A stretch of DNA of 64,000 nt. Origin: Caproiciproducens sp. CPB-2 (GTDB lineage Bacteria; Bacillota; Clostridia; Oscillospirales; Acutalibacteraceae). Under the pieces are notes generated by a model that worked only from the letters and a program-made list of their open reading frames with translations, searched no databases and was not told the DNA's origin. The stretch is from positions 62,001 to 126,000 of the forward strand of contig NZ_CP142860.1 in assembly GCF_036287215.1 (NCBI RefSeq), given 5' to 3'. A program made the position numbers and the translations under genes. Each line of letters begins with the position of its first letter. Positions within the stretch are counted from its first letter, which is position 1. Shown here one piece after another: positions 8,168-16,158 of this stretch.

Positions 8168-9652
8168 TTGAAAGTACACTTGATGGATCAGGATACGGAT
8201 TTCAATCCGCAGGAGAAACCCTGTTTTGGGAAGGACACGCTGATCGCCGATCTTGAGTTTTCCCGCATCCTTTCGGCGATGGCGCGGGACGACACGATGA
8301 TTCGGGAGGCGTGCGGCTCGGCCCTGTTTTGTCCTTTGCGGACCGACCGGGAAATCCGCTATCGTCAGGAGGTCCTGAAGGACTGCATCAACAACCCCGA
8401 AACAGTGAGAAAGCTTTATGATATTACGGTTGAGACAATGGAGCGGAAACACAAATCCTGGTCGTGGCTGTCCACACGGCAGAATTTATCCGGCAATTTT
8501 TCCAGCGCGGTCGATTTATTGAAAATATACACGGAAATGCTGCTGAAAATGCGCAACGCCACCGACGCGGATATGCGGAATTTCCATTCCGAAGGCTTTA
8601 AAAATTTTATCTCCATGCTGTGGCGGGAGCTCGGCGACGATTATTTTTTACAGATTCATTCGCTTCTGAATGAGATGAAGGATGAAAAGGGGATGCTGAT
8701 CAGCGCCGGACTCGGCAATTACAATCAGGGAATCGATTATGTGATGCGGCGCAAAGAGAAAACGCATTTCTGGCGCCACTGGCATTTTGCCCCGTCCTTT
8801 ACGCTGGCGCCCCGTGACGACTCGGGGGCCTCCGATTTCGGCAACCGCCGCGCCCGTGCGATGAATGAAAGCATCAATGTGCTGGCGCAGTCGGCGGAGC
8901 ACGTGGAAAGCTTTTTCGTTATCCTTCAAAAGGAGCTTGCCTTTTACGTCGGCTGCCTGAATTTATACGACAGGCTCCGGGCCGCCGGCATGCCGGTCTG
9001 TATTCCCGAGCTGCTCCCGCTGGAAGCGGAGAGCCGGAAATACGATGAGCTGTACGACGTCAGCCTTGTCCTGCTAAAGGATTCGGGAGTAACGGGAAAC
9101 GAACTGAATGCGGAAAATCAGCGGCTTTATATCATTACGGGAGCCAATCAGGGAGGAAAATCCACCTTTCTCAGAAGCGTCGGGCAGGCGCAGCTTATGA
9201 TGCAGTGCGGGATGTTCGTCGGCGCGCAAAATTACCGGGCGCCGATACGGAACGGCGTATTTACGCACTTCAAAAAAGAGGAAGATACCACGATGACAAG
9301 CGGGAAGCTGGATGAGGAGCTTGCCCGCATGAGCGAGATTGCCGACCGCCTGACTCCCGGGGCTCTGGTTCTGTTCAATGAATCGTTCGCCGCCACCAAT
9401 GAGCGGGAGGGCTCCGAAATCTGCCGCCAGATTACAAAGGCGCTCACGGACAACGGGATAGAAATCTTTTTCGTGACGCATCTTTACACTTTTGCGGCCG
9501 CCTTTTTCAGCCCGCGGTACCCGAAGGTCCGGTTTCTCAGCGCACAAAGGCTTGAAAACGGAGAACGTACTTTTAAAATCATGCCGGGGGAACCTCTTCA
9601 GACGGCTTACGGAGAAGACCTGTACCGGAAAATATTCGGACCGGAGGCGTAA
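8168..9652 (+). CDS. MutS-like ATPase without mismatch-recognition domain, second of tandem pair
   Basis: A 494-residue paralogue of the preceding gene, 4 bases downstream and surely in the same operon. Walker A is GANQGGKSTFLRSVGQAQ at about residue 325, and the Walker B region reads ALVLFNESFAATNEREG, again with Asn (N404) where MutS has Asp. Domains I and II of MutS are absent, so direct mismatch recognition like that of MutS is not expected. A TTG start at 8168 is supported by GGGAGG 8 bases upstream. Such tandem genes are common in Clostridia and may form a heterodimer. Here both lie under fluoride control. Confidence 0.82.
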   Translation: MKVHLMDQDTDFNPQEKPCFGKDTLIADLEFSRILSAMARDDTMIREACGSALFCPLRTDREIRYRQEVLKDCINNPETVRKLYDITVETMERKHKSWSWLSTRQNLSGNFSSAVDLLKIYTEMLLKMRNATDADMRNFHSEGFKNFISMLWRELGDDYFLQIHSLLNEMKDEKGMLISAGLGNYNQGIDYVMRRKEKTHFWRHWHFAPSFTLAPRDDSGASDFGNRRARAMNESINVLAQSAEHVESFFVILQKELAFYVGCLNLYDRLRAAGMPVCIPELLPLEAESRKYDELYDVSLVLLKDSGVTGNELNAENQRLYIITGANQGGKSTFLRSVGQAQLMMQCGMFVGAQNYRAPIRNGVFTHFKKEEDTTMTSGKLDEELARMSEIADRLTPGALVLFNESFAATNEREGSEICRQITKALTDNGIEIFFVTHLYTFAAAFFSPRYPKVRFLSAQRLENGERTFKIMPGEPLQTAYGEDLYRKIFGPEA

Positions 9653-9666
9653 CGCCCCGCCGTCCG

Positions 9667-12600
9667 TCAGAAAAAGCTGACCTGCTCGAATTCGGGCGCT
9701 TTTTTCCGCTCAAAAGCGGTCCCCTCCGAAAGAAGGTCCGCGGGCAGGCCGGAAAGGAAGGGCGAGCGCGGGGAGGAAGTCAGAAGGACCAGCTCGTCCT
9801 GCGCCCTTGTCATGCCGACATAAAAGAGCCGGCGTTCCTCGTCCGGGTTACCGTCGCCCCGCCGGTTTTTCAGTGGGATCGTTCCGTCCTTTACGCCGCT
9901 GACAAACACAACGGGGAATTCGAGCCCCTTGGACGCGTGCAGGGTCATGAGCGAAACCGCGTCCGGCGAATAGCTTCTCCCGCCGCTGCGCACGATGTCG
10001 CCTTCCCGCCCGAGCAGAAGATTCTGCAGGAGGGAGGGCATTTTTTCGTGCAAAACGGCCATGTTGAGAAACAGCTCCATGCTCCGTACCTCCTGAAGCC
10101 CGTTATCGCCGATCCAGGCTTCTATCAGCTTCTGCGGTTTCCCGCTGCGGACGAGAGGCCCGTATTTGCGGAGCAGCCCGGAGAATGCTTGCGGATTTCC
10201 CGGGGAAGCGGGGAGCTTTTCCAAAAGCGCCGAAAGGGACGCGGCGCTTTTGTCCGTTCCGGCGTAGTCCTCCAGCACCCGCTGCGTCCGGCCGCCGGGG
10301 CAGACGCCCCATTCCTTCAGGCACAGCCGAAGGGAGATCAGGTCCGCGGGGTCGAGCAGAAAGCGGAAAAAGGCGACCGCTTTGCGCACCTCGCGGTCGG
10401 AAAGGAATTCATCCCGTCCGGCGACCAGGTACGGGATGCCCTCTTTCCGGAGGCATTGTTCTAAAAGCTCCGCCTGACGGTTGGTCCGGTACAGCACGGC
10501 GATGTCGGAAAAGCTCCTCGTCTGCTCCGAAACAGGTTTTTTCCCTTTGGGGCGGGAAGAAGCATGCGCGTCGAGCATATCGATGCCGCCGACCATGCGG
10601 TTGATCTCTTTGGCAATGAAAATCGCTTCCGGCAGCTCGACGTCCGCCTCCAGAAGACGTACGCGGGCGCCGCTGTCCCTTTGCGCCTCAAGAGGCGGTT
10701 CCGCGGTGTTTCTTTCCGGCAGAACGGACCGGGAGCATCCAATAATTTCGGGGGTGGAGCGGTAATTCTGCGTGAGCCGTACCCGGAGCGCCCCGGAAAA
10801 ATTCCCGAAGAACCGGTCAAAGCAGCGGGAATCCGAGCCCCGGAATCCGTAAATGGACTGATCCGGGTCCCCGATTACGAAAATTCCCGCACTGTTTTTT
10901 CCCCACTCCTGTATCAGGCGGTACTGGACGGGATTGATATCCTGAAATTCATCCACCAGAAGATAGGAAAAAGCGTTCCTGAGTTTTTTCTCCTCCCTGT
11001 TTCCCAGCTCTCCGTTTTGGAACAGGTTCAGCGTGTTCAGGAGGATGTCGTCATAGTCCAGCACGCCGTACCGCGCAAGCTGTTCACAGTACCGGTCATA
11101 GACCCCCTCCGGGACTTCCTCAGCTTCTTCCGGCAGCCGCGCGCCGCTTTTGATCAGGGAGATCTCCCTGAAAACATCCCGCGGGGACGCTTTGAGCCCG
11201 AGGTCCTTTAAAAGGTCCGCGAGAATGGAGAGCGCGTCCTGCTCGCCGACGACGGTGGGCGCTGCCGCCCCCTTTCTTCCGGAGAGAATCTGCAGGCAGA
11301 TGGAGTGGAACGTCCCGATGTGCATGCTTTTCACGGTCCGCCTGTCCCCGAAATACGCGGCAAGGCGGGACCGCATTTCCTCCGCCGCCCGGTTTGTGAA
11401 CGTGACGGCGGTAATCTGTGCGGGGGATACGCCGCATTCCCGGACGAGGCGGACGATCCGGCTCACAAGCGTCCGTGTTTTGCCGGTGCCGGGTCCGGCG
11501 ATCACCGCGACGGCGGAGTCGGAGGCGGAGACGGCCTCCCGCTGCTCCCGGTTCAATCCGCTGAAAGCGTCCGGAGCGGCGGCCGGAACCGCGCCCGCCT
11601 CTTTTTTCCGCGGCGGCGTGTTCTCTGCTTCCGATCCCGCCGGGGGGTTGTCCGTCCGGCCTTTTTGCTTTCCCGTATTCTCCGCAGCGGACGGATCGCT
11701 CCGCTTTTCCCTGAAAAGACTGGTCTGGCCGGAAAGCAGGCCGATCTCCTGCCGATCCAGAATTTTGATCTTCCCGTATTCCCCGTCGAATCCGGGCAGA
11801 ACGGTTACCTTCCCGCCGCGGAGCCGGCGGATGCCCTCGGCGACCAGCGGGCCTGCCGCAAGCTCAATGTCGCCCAGCGGCGCCTCGCGCAGGATAAAAA
11901 GCTCCGGGCCAAGGCTGCGGATCAGGCCGCCGTACCTTTCCCCGACCTTCTTGCTTGCCGCGGTGAAGCCGGTCGACGCCGCAATCACCTCCCGCAGAGG
12001 GATCAGGCTTTCAAAACGCTTGGCCGAAGAGGGAACATAGCCTTCCTCCCGGTCCGCGAGCGATTCCACCCGATGCAGCACCCCCACCGTGATCCTGCCG
12101 CCGCACACGGGGCAGACGCCCGACGCGGCCAAGGTATCCGCGGGTTTCAGACACACCCCGCAGTTCCGGTGCCCGTCATAGTGGTACTTTCCTTCCTCGG
12201 GGAAAAACTCGATCGTGCCGGAAAACTCCTTCGTGTCACGGTTCTGAAGCGCCCGCGAGATATCCGGGTAGGAAAGGCCGGTGTCGAAAAGGTTTGCCTC
12301 CCGCGCGAGGTTCCCCGGCGAATGGGCGTCCGAATTGGAAACCAGCGTGAAGCGGTCCAGCGCGGAGACGCGCCAGTTCATGGGCGGGTCGGAGGAAAGC
12401 CCGGTTTCGAGCGCGTGGATGTGCCCCGTCAGGTCCCCGAAGCATTCCTCGATCTTGTCGAAACCGGAATAGGCGCCGAACAGGGAAAAATGCGGAGTCC
12501 AGATGTGGGCGGGAATAAAGATGGCGTCGGGGCACACGTCCAGCGTGATTTCCAGAAGGTCCCTGCTGTCGAGGCCGAGAATCGGCCTGCCGTCGGAGTG

Positions 12601-12984
12601 CAGGTTGCCAATGGCCTCAAGCCTGTGGGAAAGGGCTTCGGCGCTTTCCAGATTGGGAAGAAGAATGACATTATGTACCTTCCGGACCTTTCCGTTCTTT
12701 TTATAAATGGAGCTGATTTCGCCGGAGATCATGAAACGGGGCTTCCGGCTGCTTTCCCCGATATCGTCTTCCCGGCGAAAGCTGTCTTTGAGGGTATAGA
12801 GCCCCTCCTCGGCCGGGATGAGCTTTTCCCGGAGCTCCTCCCGCCAGGCCGGATGGGTGAAGTCCCCCGTTCCGATCAGGTCCAGACCCTTGCGCCGCGC
12901 CCACAGCTCCAGCATTTCGGGAACGCAGTCCTTGCTGGTGGCCCGGGAATATTTTGAATGGATATGAAAATCGGCAATAAACAT
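9667..12984 (-). CDS. Fusion of PHP-domain endonuclease Q-like nuclease and UvrD/PcrA-type DNA helicase
   Basis: A 1105-residue two-part protein. Residues 1 to about 415 are a PHP phosphoesterase of the TIGR00375/endonuclease Q kind: the metal-binding FHIHSKYSR start, GTGDFTHPAW, VSNSDAHSPGN, and a zinc knuckle CGVCLKP...CPVCGGR. A low-complexity linker (about 420-470) leads to a superfamily 1A helicase: Walker A AGPGTGKTRT, Walker B LLVDEFQDINPVQ, FVIGDPDQSIYGFRG, and SLMTLHASKGLEFPVVF. Endonuclease Q nicks DNA 5' of deaminated bases and abasic sites, and UvrD-type helicases unwind from nicks. Coupling of incision and unwinding in one chain is inferred. ATG 12984 is chosen with AGGTG 6 bases upstream; a GTG lies at 12993. 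The gene converges on the mutS-like pair. Confidence 0.88.
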   Translation of the reverse strand: MFIADFHIHSKYSRATSKDCVPEMLELWARRKGLDLIGTGDFTHPAWREELREKLIPAEEGLYTLKDSFRREDDIGESSRKPRFMISGEISSIYKKNGKVRKVHNVILLPNLESAEALSHRLEAIGNLHSDGRPILGLDSRDLLEITLDVCPDAIFIPAHIWTPHFSLFGAYSGFDKIEECFGDLTGHIHALETGLSSDPPMNWRVSALDRFTLVSNSDAHSPGNLAREANLFDTGLSYPDISRALQNRDTKEFSGTIEFFPEEGKYHYDGHRNCGVCLKPADTLAASGVCPVCGGRITVGVLHRVESLADREEGYVPSSAKRFESLIPLREVIAASTGFTAASKKVGERYGGLIRSLGPELFILREAPLGDIELAAGPLVAEGIRRLRGGKVTVLPGFDGEYGKIKILDRQEIGLLSGQTSLFREKRSDPSAAENTGKQKGRTDNPPAGSEAENTPPRKKEAGAVPAAAPDAFSGLNREQREAVSASDSAVAVIAGPGTGKTRTLVSRIVRLVRECGVSPAQITAVTFTNRAAEEMRSRLAAYFGDRRTVKSMHIGTFHSICLQILSGRKGAAAPTVVGEQDALSILADLLKDLGLKASPRDVFREISLIKSGARLPEEAEEVPEGVYDRYCEQLARYGVLDYDDILLNTLNLFQNGELGNREEKKLRNAFSYLLVDEFQDINPVQYRLIQEWGKNSAGIFVIGDPDQSIYGFRGSDSRCFDRFFGNFSGALRVRLTQNYRSTPEIIGCSRSVLPERNTAEPPLEAQRDSGARVRLLEADVELPEAIFIAKEINRMVGGIDMLDAHASSRPKGKKPVSEQTRSFSDIAVLYRTNRQAELLEQCLRKEGIPYLVAGRDEFLSDREVRKAVAFFRFLLDPADLISLRLCLKEWGVCPGGRTQRVLEDYAGTDKSAASLSALLEKLPASPGNPQAFSGLLRKYGPLVRSGKPQKLIEAWIGDNGLQEVRSMELFLNMAVLHEKMPSLLQNLLLGREGDIVRSGGRSYSPDAVSLMTLHASKGLEFPVVFVSGVKDGTIPLKNRRGDGNPDEERRLFYVGMTRAQDELVLLTSSPRSPFLSGLPADLLSEGTAFERKKAPEFEQVSFF

Positions 12985-13019
12985 CGTTAACACCTGCGCT
13001 TTATCCTGAATTTACACCT

Positions 13020-13025
13020 ATTATA
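13020..13025 (-). promoter_or_regulatory. -10 box upstream of the PHP-UvrD gene
   Basis: A perfect TATAAT on the minus strand about 36 bases before the start codon. No good -35 box is visible, so the promoter may be weak or need an activator. Confidence 0.45.
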
Positions 13026-13125
13026 GCATAAAAGCGCGAAAAACCACACGCCGGACTTTGCATTGGGAAAAATCAGACAGCGGTATCAAACAAAAGCTCC
13101 TAAAACATGGAAGTCCCCCTGTCTG

Positions 13126-13626
13126 TCAGGGAATGCGGTTAACGGACCATACGGCGCTTTCAATATTCAAAGGAAGCGTCATGCCGTCCGCCGCATAATA
13201 AAGACCGACGGTATCCCCCGCGTTCAGCTGGGCCTCGCCGGCTAACGTTACCGTACCCGCCCCCAGGACGGCCCTTAAGGATAAAACCGTTACAGCGATA
13301 TTCAGCAGGGGAAACAAGCCGCTGATCAGGTCTGCGGAGCTTGGCGCGAAGCGTCTGACTATGAACGAAGGGGTGATCCCCGCCCCCAGGGAAATTGTTA
13401 TGGCCGCGTTCAGGGTGTAGCTGACGGTTGCGGCTATGGAGTATCTTCCGGTTGCCGGAACGGTATAATTTCCCGCAGCCGCATCGAGATTTCCGCTGTT
13501 GAAATAAGGGGACGCTGCGGTCCAGGGCTTCAGCTGAGCGTCCGCGGACAGGGAAAGCGAAGAGAGAAGGGCCGAAAAGCCTTCCTGCGCGGCGTTCGGG
13601 ATTGCCAATGGCCAGATATTCAACAT
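13126..13626 (-). CDS. Predicted beta-sandwich (C1q/TNF- or BclA-C-like) protein
   Basis: About 166 residues with short alternating hydrophobic strands, including AAGNYTVPATGRYSIAATVSY, then RAVLGAGTVTLAGEAQLNAG and a final VWSVNRIP. This strand pattern, with the aromatic YTVPxTGxY motif, is typical of C1q-like jelly-roll domains, such as those at the end of collagen-like exosporium proteins of spore formers. No collagen repeats, signal peptide or anchor are seen. The start is uncertain: an ATG at 13626 has AGGAG rather far (14 bases) upstream, while the frame opens at an ATG at 13719. A possible -10 box (TATACT, 13714-13709) favours the downstream start. A surface or spore-coat role is only a guess. 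Confidence 0.55.
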   Translation of the reverse strand: MLNIWPLAIPNAAQEGFSALLSSLSLSADAQLKPWTAASPYFNSGNLDAAAGNYTVPATGRYSIAATVSYTLNAAITISLGAGITPSFIVRRFAPSSADLISGLFPLLNIAVTVLSLRAVLGAGTVTLAGEAQLNAGDTVGLYYAADGMTLPLNIESAVWSVNRIP

Positions 13627-13808
13627 AGCGATTTTGTCAGCTCCTGTGTCAATCGTAAAAGGGCCCCGCGGCAGACGCGGAAAGCTCCTTTTTCTGCATA
13701 TCTGATACAGTATATTCATTGTCCGCCCGATTTGCCCGGTTTTCCCCGCCGCTCTAAAATCCTGTTAATCGAAACCTAAAAATATTTCCATAAAAGCATG
13801 ATTCTGGT

Positions 13809-13837
13809 TTGACAAGCATTTTTCAATGCTTTATAAT
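13809..13837 (+). promoter_or_regulatory. Consensus sigma-A promoter with an inverted repeat in its spacer
   Basis: TTGACA (13809-13814), a 17-base spacer and TATAAT (13832-13837). The spacer holds AAGCATT-TTTC-AATGCTT (13814-13831), a perfect 7-bp inverted repeat placed where a repressor would occlude RNA polymerase. The DeoR protein encoded directly downstream is the obvious candidate to bind it. Confidence 0.85.
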
Positions 13838-13884
13838 TGTTTCAATAATTTTTTTTGTTGTTACAAAAGAATAGGATGGGAAAA

Positions 13885-14637
13885 ATGAAGCAGCGGAGAG
13901 AACAGATTGTGGAACTTGTCAACAGCGAGGGCGCTGTCAGCTTTGCGAAATTGAAGGTTGCGTTTCCGGAGGTTTCGGAAATGACCCTGCGCAACGATCT
14001 GAAGTTTCTGGATCAGGCCCGCCAGATTGTCCGCGTGCACGGCGGAGCGAAATCGGTGGAGGTCGTGATCGGAACGGACGATCTGTTTTATAAGCGTAGT
14101 ACGCGAAATATGGAAAAGAAGCGTCAAATTACCGAAAAAGCGGTGAAACTCCTGCGCCCCGGAACGTCCGTCTTCCTCGATTCCGGAACGACGGCTACGG
14201 AACTGGCCCGTGTTTTCCCCGATGAATCCTACCTGATTTTTACCGGGGGAATCAGCTGCGCGCTGGAGCTGGCGCATCTGACACAGTCGCAGGTCCATGT
14301 TCTCGGCGGGCAGATGAACCGTTTCAGCCTGAGCGTGAACGGGATCAGCAGCGTGAAAGCGATTGAGAATGTCAATTTCAGCATCGCGTTTCTGGGCGTG
14401 ACCGGTTACAGCCAGGAAACGGGGTTCAACTGCGGCGTAGAGGACGAGAACGAACTGAAAAAGGCGGTTGTCCGCAAGTCCGAAAGGGTAGTCGCTTTAA
14501 TGGATTCCGGGAAGGTAGGCATTGTCAACACCTTTACTTTTGCAGTGCTCAAGGATATCGACATTGTGGTTTCCGACGATGAGCTGGACCCCGAAACGAA
14601 GGATTTTTTTCAATCCCACGGAATAGAAGTTCTTTAG
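13885..14637 (+). CDS. DeoR/GlpR family transcriptional regulator
   Basis: A 250-residue DeoR-type repressor. The N-terminal winged helix-turn-helix begins KQRREQIVELVNSEGAVSFAKL and contains SEMTLRNDLKFLD and the VRVHGGA wing. The C-terminal sugar-phosphate sensor domain (isomerase-like fold) shows FLDSGTTATELARVFP and ALMDSGKVG. DeoR proteins usually sense a phosphorylated sugar. The ATG at 13885 follows AGGATGGG and gives the standard family length; in-frame starts at 13876 and 13855 are weaker. A strong promoter with an inverted repeat lies upstream, suggesting autoregulation. An MFS gene follows 206 bases downstream on the same strand and may be its target. Confidence 0.88.
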   Translation: MKQRREQIVELVNSEGAVSFAKLKVAFPEVSEMTLRNDLKFLDQARQIVRVHGGAKSVEVVIGTDDLFYKRSTRNMEKKRQITEKAVKLLRPGTSVFLDSGTTATELARVFPDESYLIFTGGISCALELAHLTQSQVHVLGGQMNRFSLSVNGISSVKAIENVNFSIAFLGVTGYSQETGFNCGVEDENELKKAVVRKSERVVALMDSGKVGIVNTFTFAVLKDIDIVVSDDELDPETKDFFQSHGIEVL

Positions 14638-14843
14638 GATCTTTGTCTGTTCCTGCCGATTTGGCTGGCGAGAGCTTTTTGCGCGCCCGGTAAAAACCGG
14701 CCGGGAAAAAGAATTGTGAAGGAAAGAGCGAGCATACTAAACCCGAATGGATTTCACATAGAGAGCGGAACAGTTTAAGATACGGCGCCAGACAGCAAAA
14801 CGCAGACACGACCGTTCCCCCGGCGCCGGCGGAGGGAGGACAT

Positions 14844-16061
14844 ATGAAAAAAAACACCGGAGGACTGCGCATCGTGATGATGCTCGGCCTGTGCGGGGCT
14901 TTCGCGGTTTTCAGCTCCACCATATCGAAATCGCCGGTTTTGCCGATCTTTGCGAAGAACCTTGGCGCGACCGGCACCCAGATCGGCTGGATCGCTTCGG
15001 CGTCCACCCTGCCCGGAATCCTGATAAGCTATCTGGCAGGGGATCTGGCCGACCGGTTCGGATATAAAAAAATTCTGATCGGTTCCCTGCTCGTTTTTGC
15101 GAGCGCGCCGTTCGTTTACTTTCTGGTAATCAATCCGATGGGGCTGGCGGCGGTGCGTTTTTACCACGGCTTTGCGACCGCGGCGTTCGACCCGGTGGCG
15201 ATGGCGGCTATCGCGGCTTTCAGCCGGAACAACACCGGACAGAACCTGTCCCTTTACACCTCCGCCACGCTGATCGGCCGGGCTCTTGCGCCGACCGTGG
15301 GCGGCGCGGCCTACGAGTACGGAGGAATCCCCACGGTGTACGGGATTGCAGGCGGCGCGGGCATTCTGGCTTTGGCCTTTGCAATCTGGTTCTTCCGGAA
15401 AAGCAGAAATATGCAGCGGGCGGAAGAGACGGCCAAAAGCCGGAAGGAAGAGGCCGAAAGGACTTCCTCCCTGAAAAAGCTGCGGGGCATGCTGCGCTAC
15501 CGGCCCCTGCTTCTGGTCGGGGTGCTGAACGCCTGCGCGTATTTTTCCTACGGCGCGTTTGAAATGATCTTTCCTCTTTACGCGAAACAGCTCGGAATGT
15601 CCACCGGGCAGATCGGGTATGTGCTCGGCGCCCAGCTGATCGGAATGATTTTGCTGAAACCGGTGTTCGGCCGGGTGTCCGACCGCGTGGGCCGCCTGCC
15701 GCTGATGGTCGTCGGGCTGTTCGTCTGCTCGGGCACTTTTTTTCTGCTGACTTTTCTCAAAGCGGTCATGCTTGTGATCCCCCTCATTGTGGTCTACGGC
15801 CTGGGGTTCGCCCTGATTACCTCCGGAACAAACGCGCTGGCGGCGGACGTTGCGCAGAAGGGGCAGCTCGGCGGGTCGCTGGGCGTGATGAGCACCATGA
15901 TGGACGTCGGCCAGACCTTCGGCCCGCCGGCGATCGGCGCGGTGAGCGACCTGTTCAGCTACACGGCTGGAATCGCCGCGCTGGGGGGAATCCTGCTGCT
16001 CGCGGCGGCGGGATGTGTTTTCGCGCTCATCAGGCAGCGGAAAACGCCCCGCCCGGATTAA
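14844..16061 (+). CDS. Major facilitator superfamily transporter
   Basis: A 405-residue protein with about 12 hydrophobic segments and the loop 2-3 signature of MFS carriers, here LAGDLADRFGYKKILIG (about 64-80). A weaker copy in the second half reads KPVFGRVSDRVGRLPLMV. A hydrophilic, charged stretch between the two six-helix bundles (about 187-215) is the usual central loop. GGAGGGAGG precedes the ATG. The sequence resembles drug or small-molecule exporters, but the substrate cannot be told. It follows a DeoR regulator, which could mean sugar or metabolite export or uptake instead. Confidence 0.85.
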   Translation: MKKNTGGLRIVMMLGLCGAFAVFSSTISKSPVLPIFAKNLGATGTQIGWIASASTLPGILISYLAGDLADRFGYKKILIGSLLVFASAPFVYFLVINPMGLAAVRFYHGFATAAFDPVAMAAIAAFSRNNTGQNLSLYTSATLIGRALAPTVGGAAYEYGGIPTVYGIAGGAGILALAFAIWFFRKSRNMQRAEETAKSRKEEAERTSSLKKLRGMLRYRPLLLVGVLNACAYFSYGAFEMIFPLYAKQLGMSTGQIGYVLGAQLIGMILLKPVFGRVSDRVGRLPLMVVGLFVCSGTFFLLTFLKAVMLVIPLIVVYGLGFALITSGTNALAADVAQKGQLGGSLGVMSTMMDVGQTFGPPAIGAVSDLFSYTAGIAALGGILLLAAAGCVFALIRQRKTPRPD

Positions 16062-16068
16062 GCTTTCC

Positions 16069-16097
16069 TTGACGGTCACGGCAGGTTACGGTATCAT
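16069..16097 (+). promoter_or_regulatory. Sigma-A promoter upstream of second MFS gene
   Basis: TTGACG (16069-16074) and TATCAT (16092-16097) separated by 17 bases, just after the stop codon of the first MFS gene. Confidence 0.55.
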
Positions 16098-16158
16098 ATC
16101 ATAAGAATGACCGGCGGACCGGGCCGGAACGCTTAACGGGAGGAAACGGGAATATCCT

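Noticed and set aside
10461..11211. Additional open frames inside the helicase gene on both strands
   Set aside because: They are frame shadows. The annotated frame carries all the helicase motifs in order without a break.
11305..12957. A 550-codon plus-strand open frame opposite the PHP-UvrD gene
   Set aside because: The opposite strand encodes a clear helicase and nuclease. The frame is a shadow caused by high GC at third positions.
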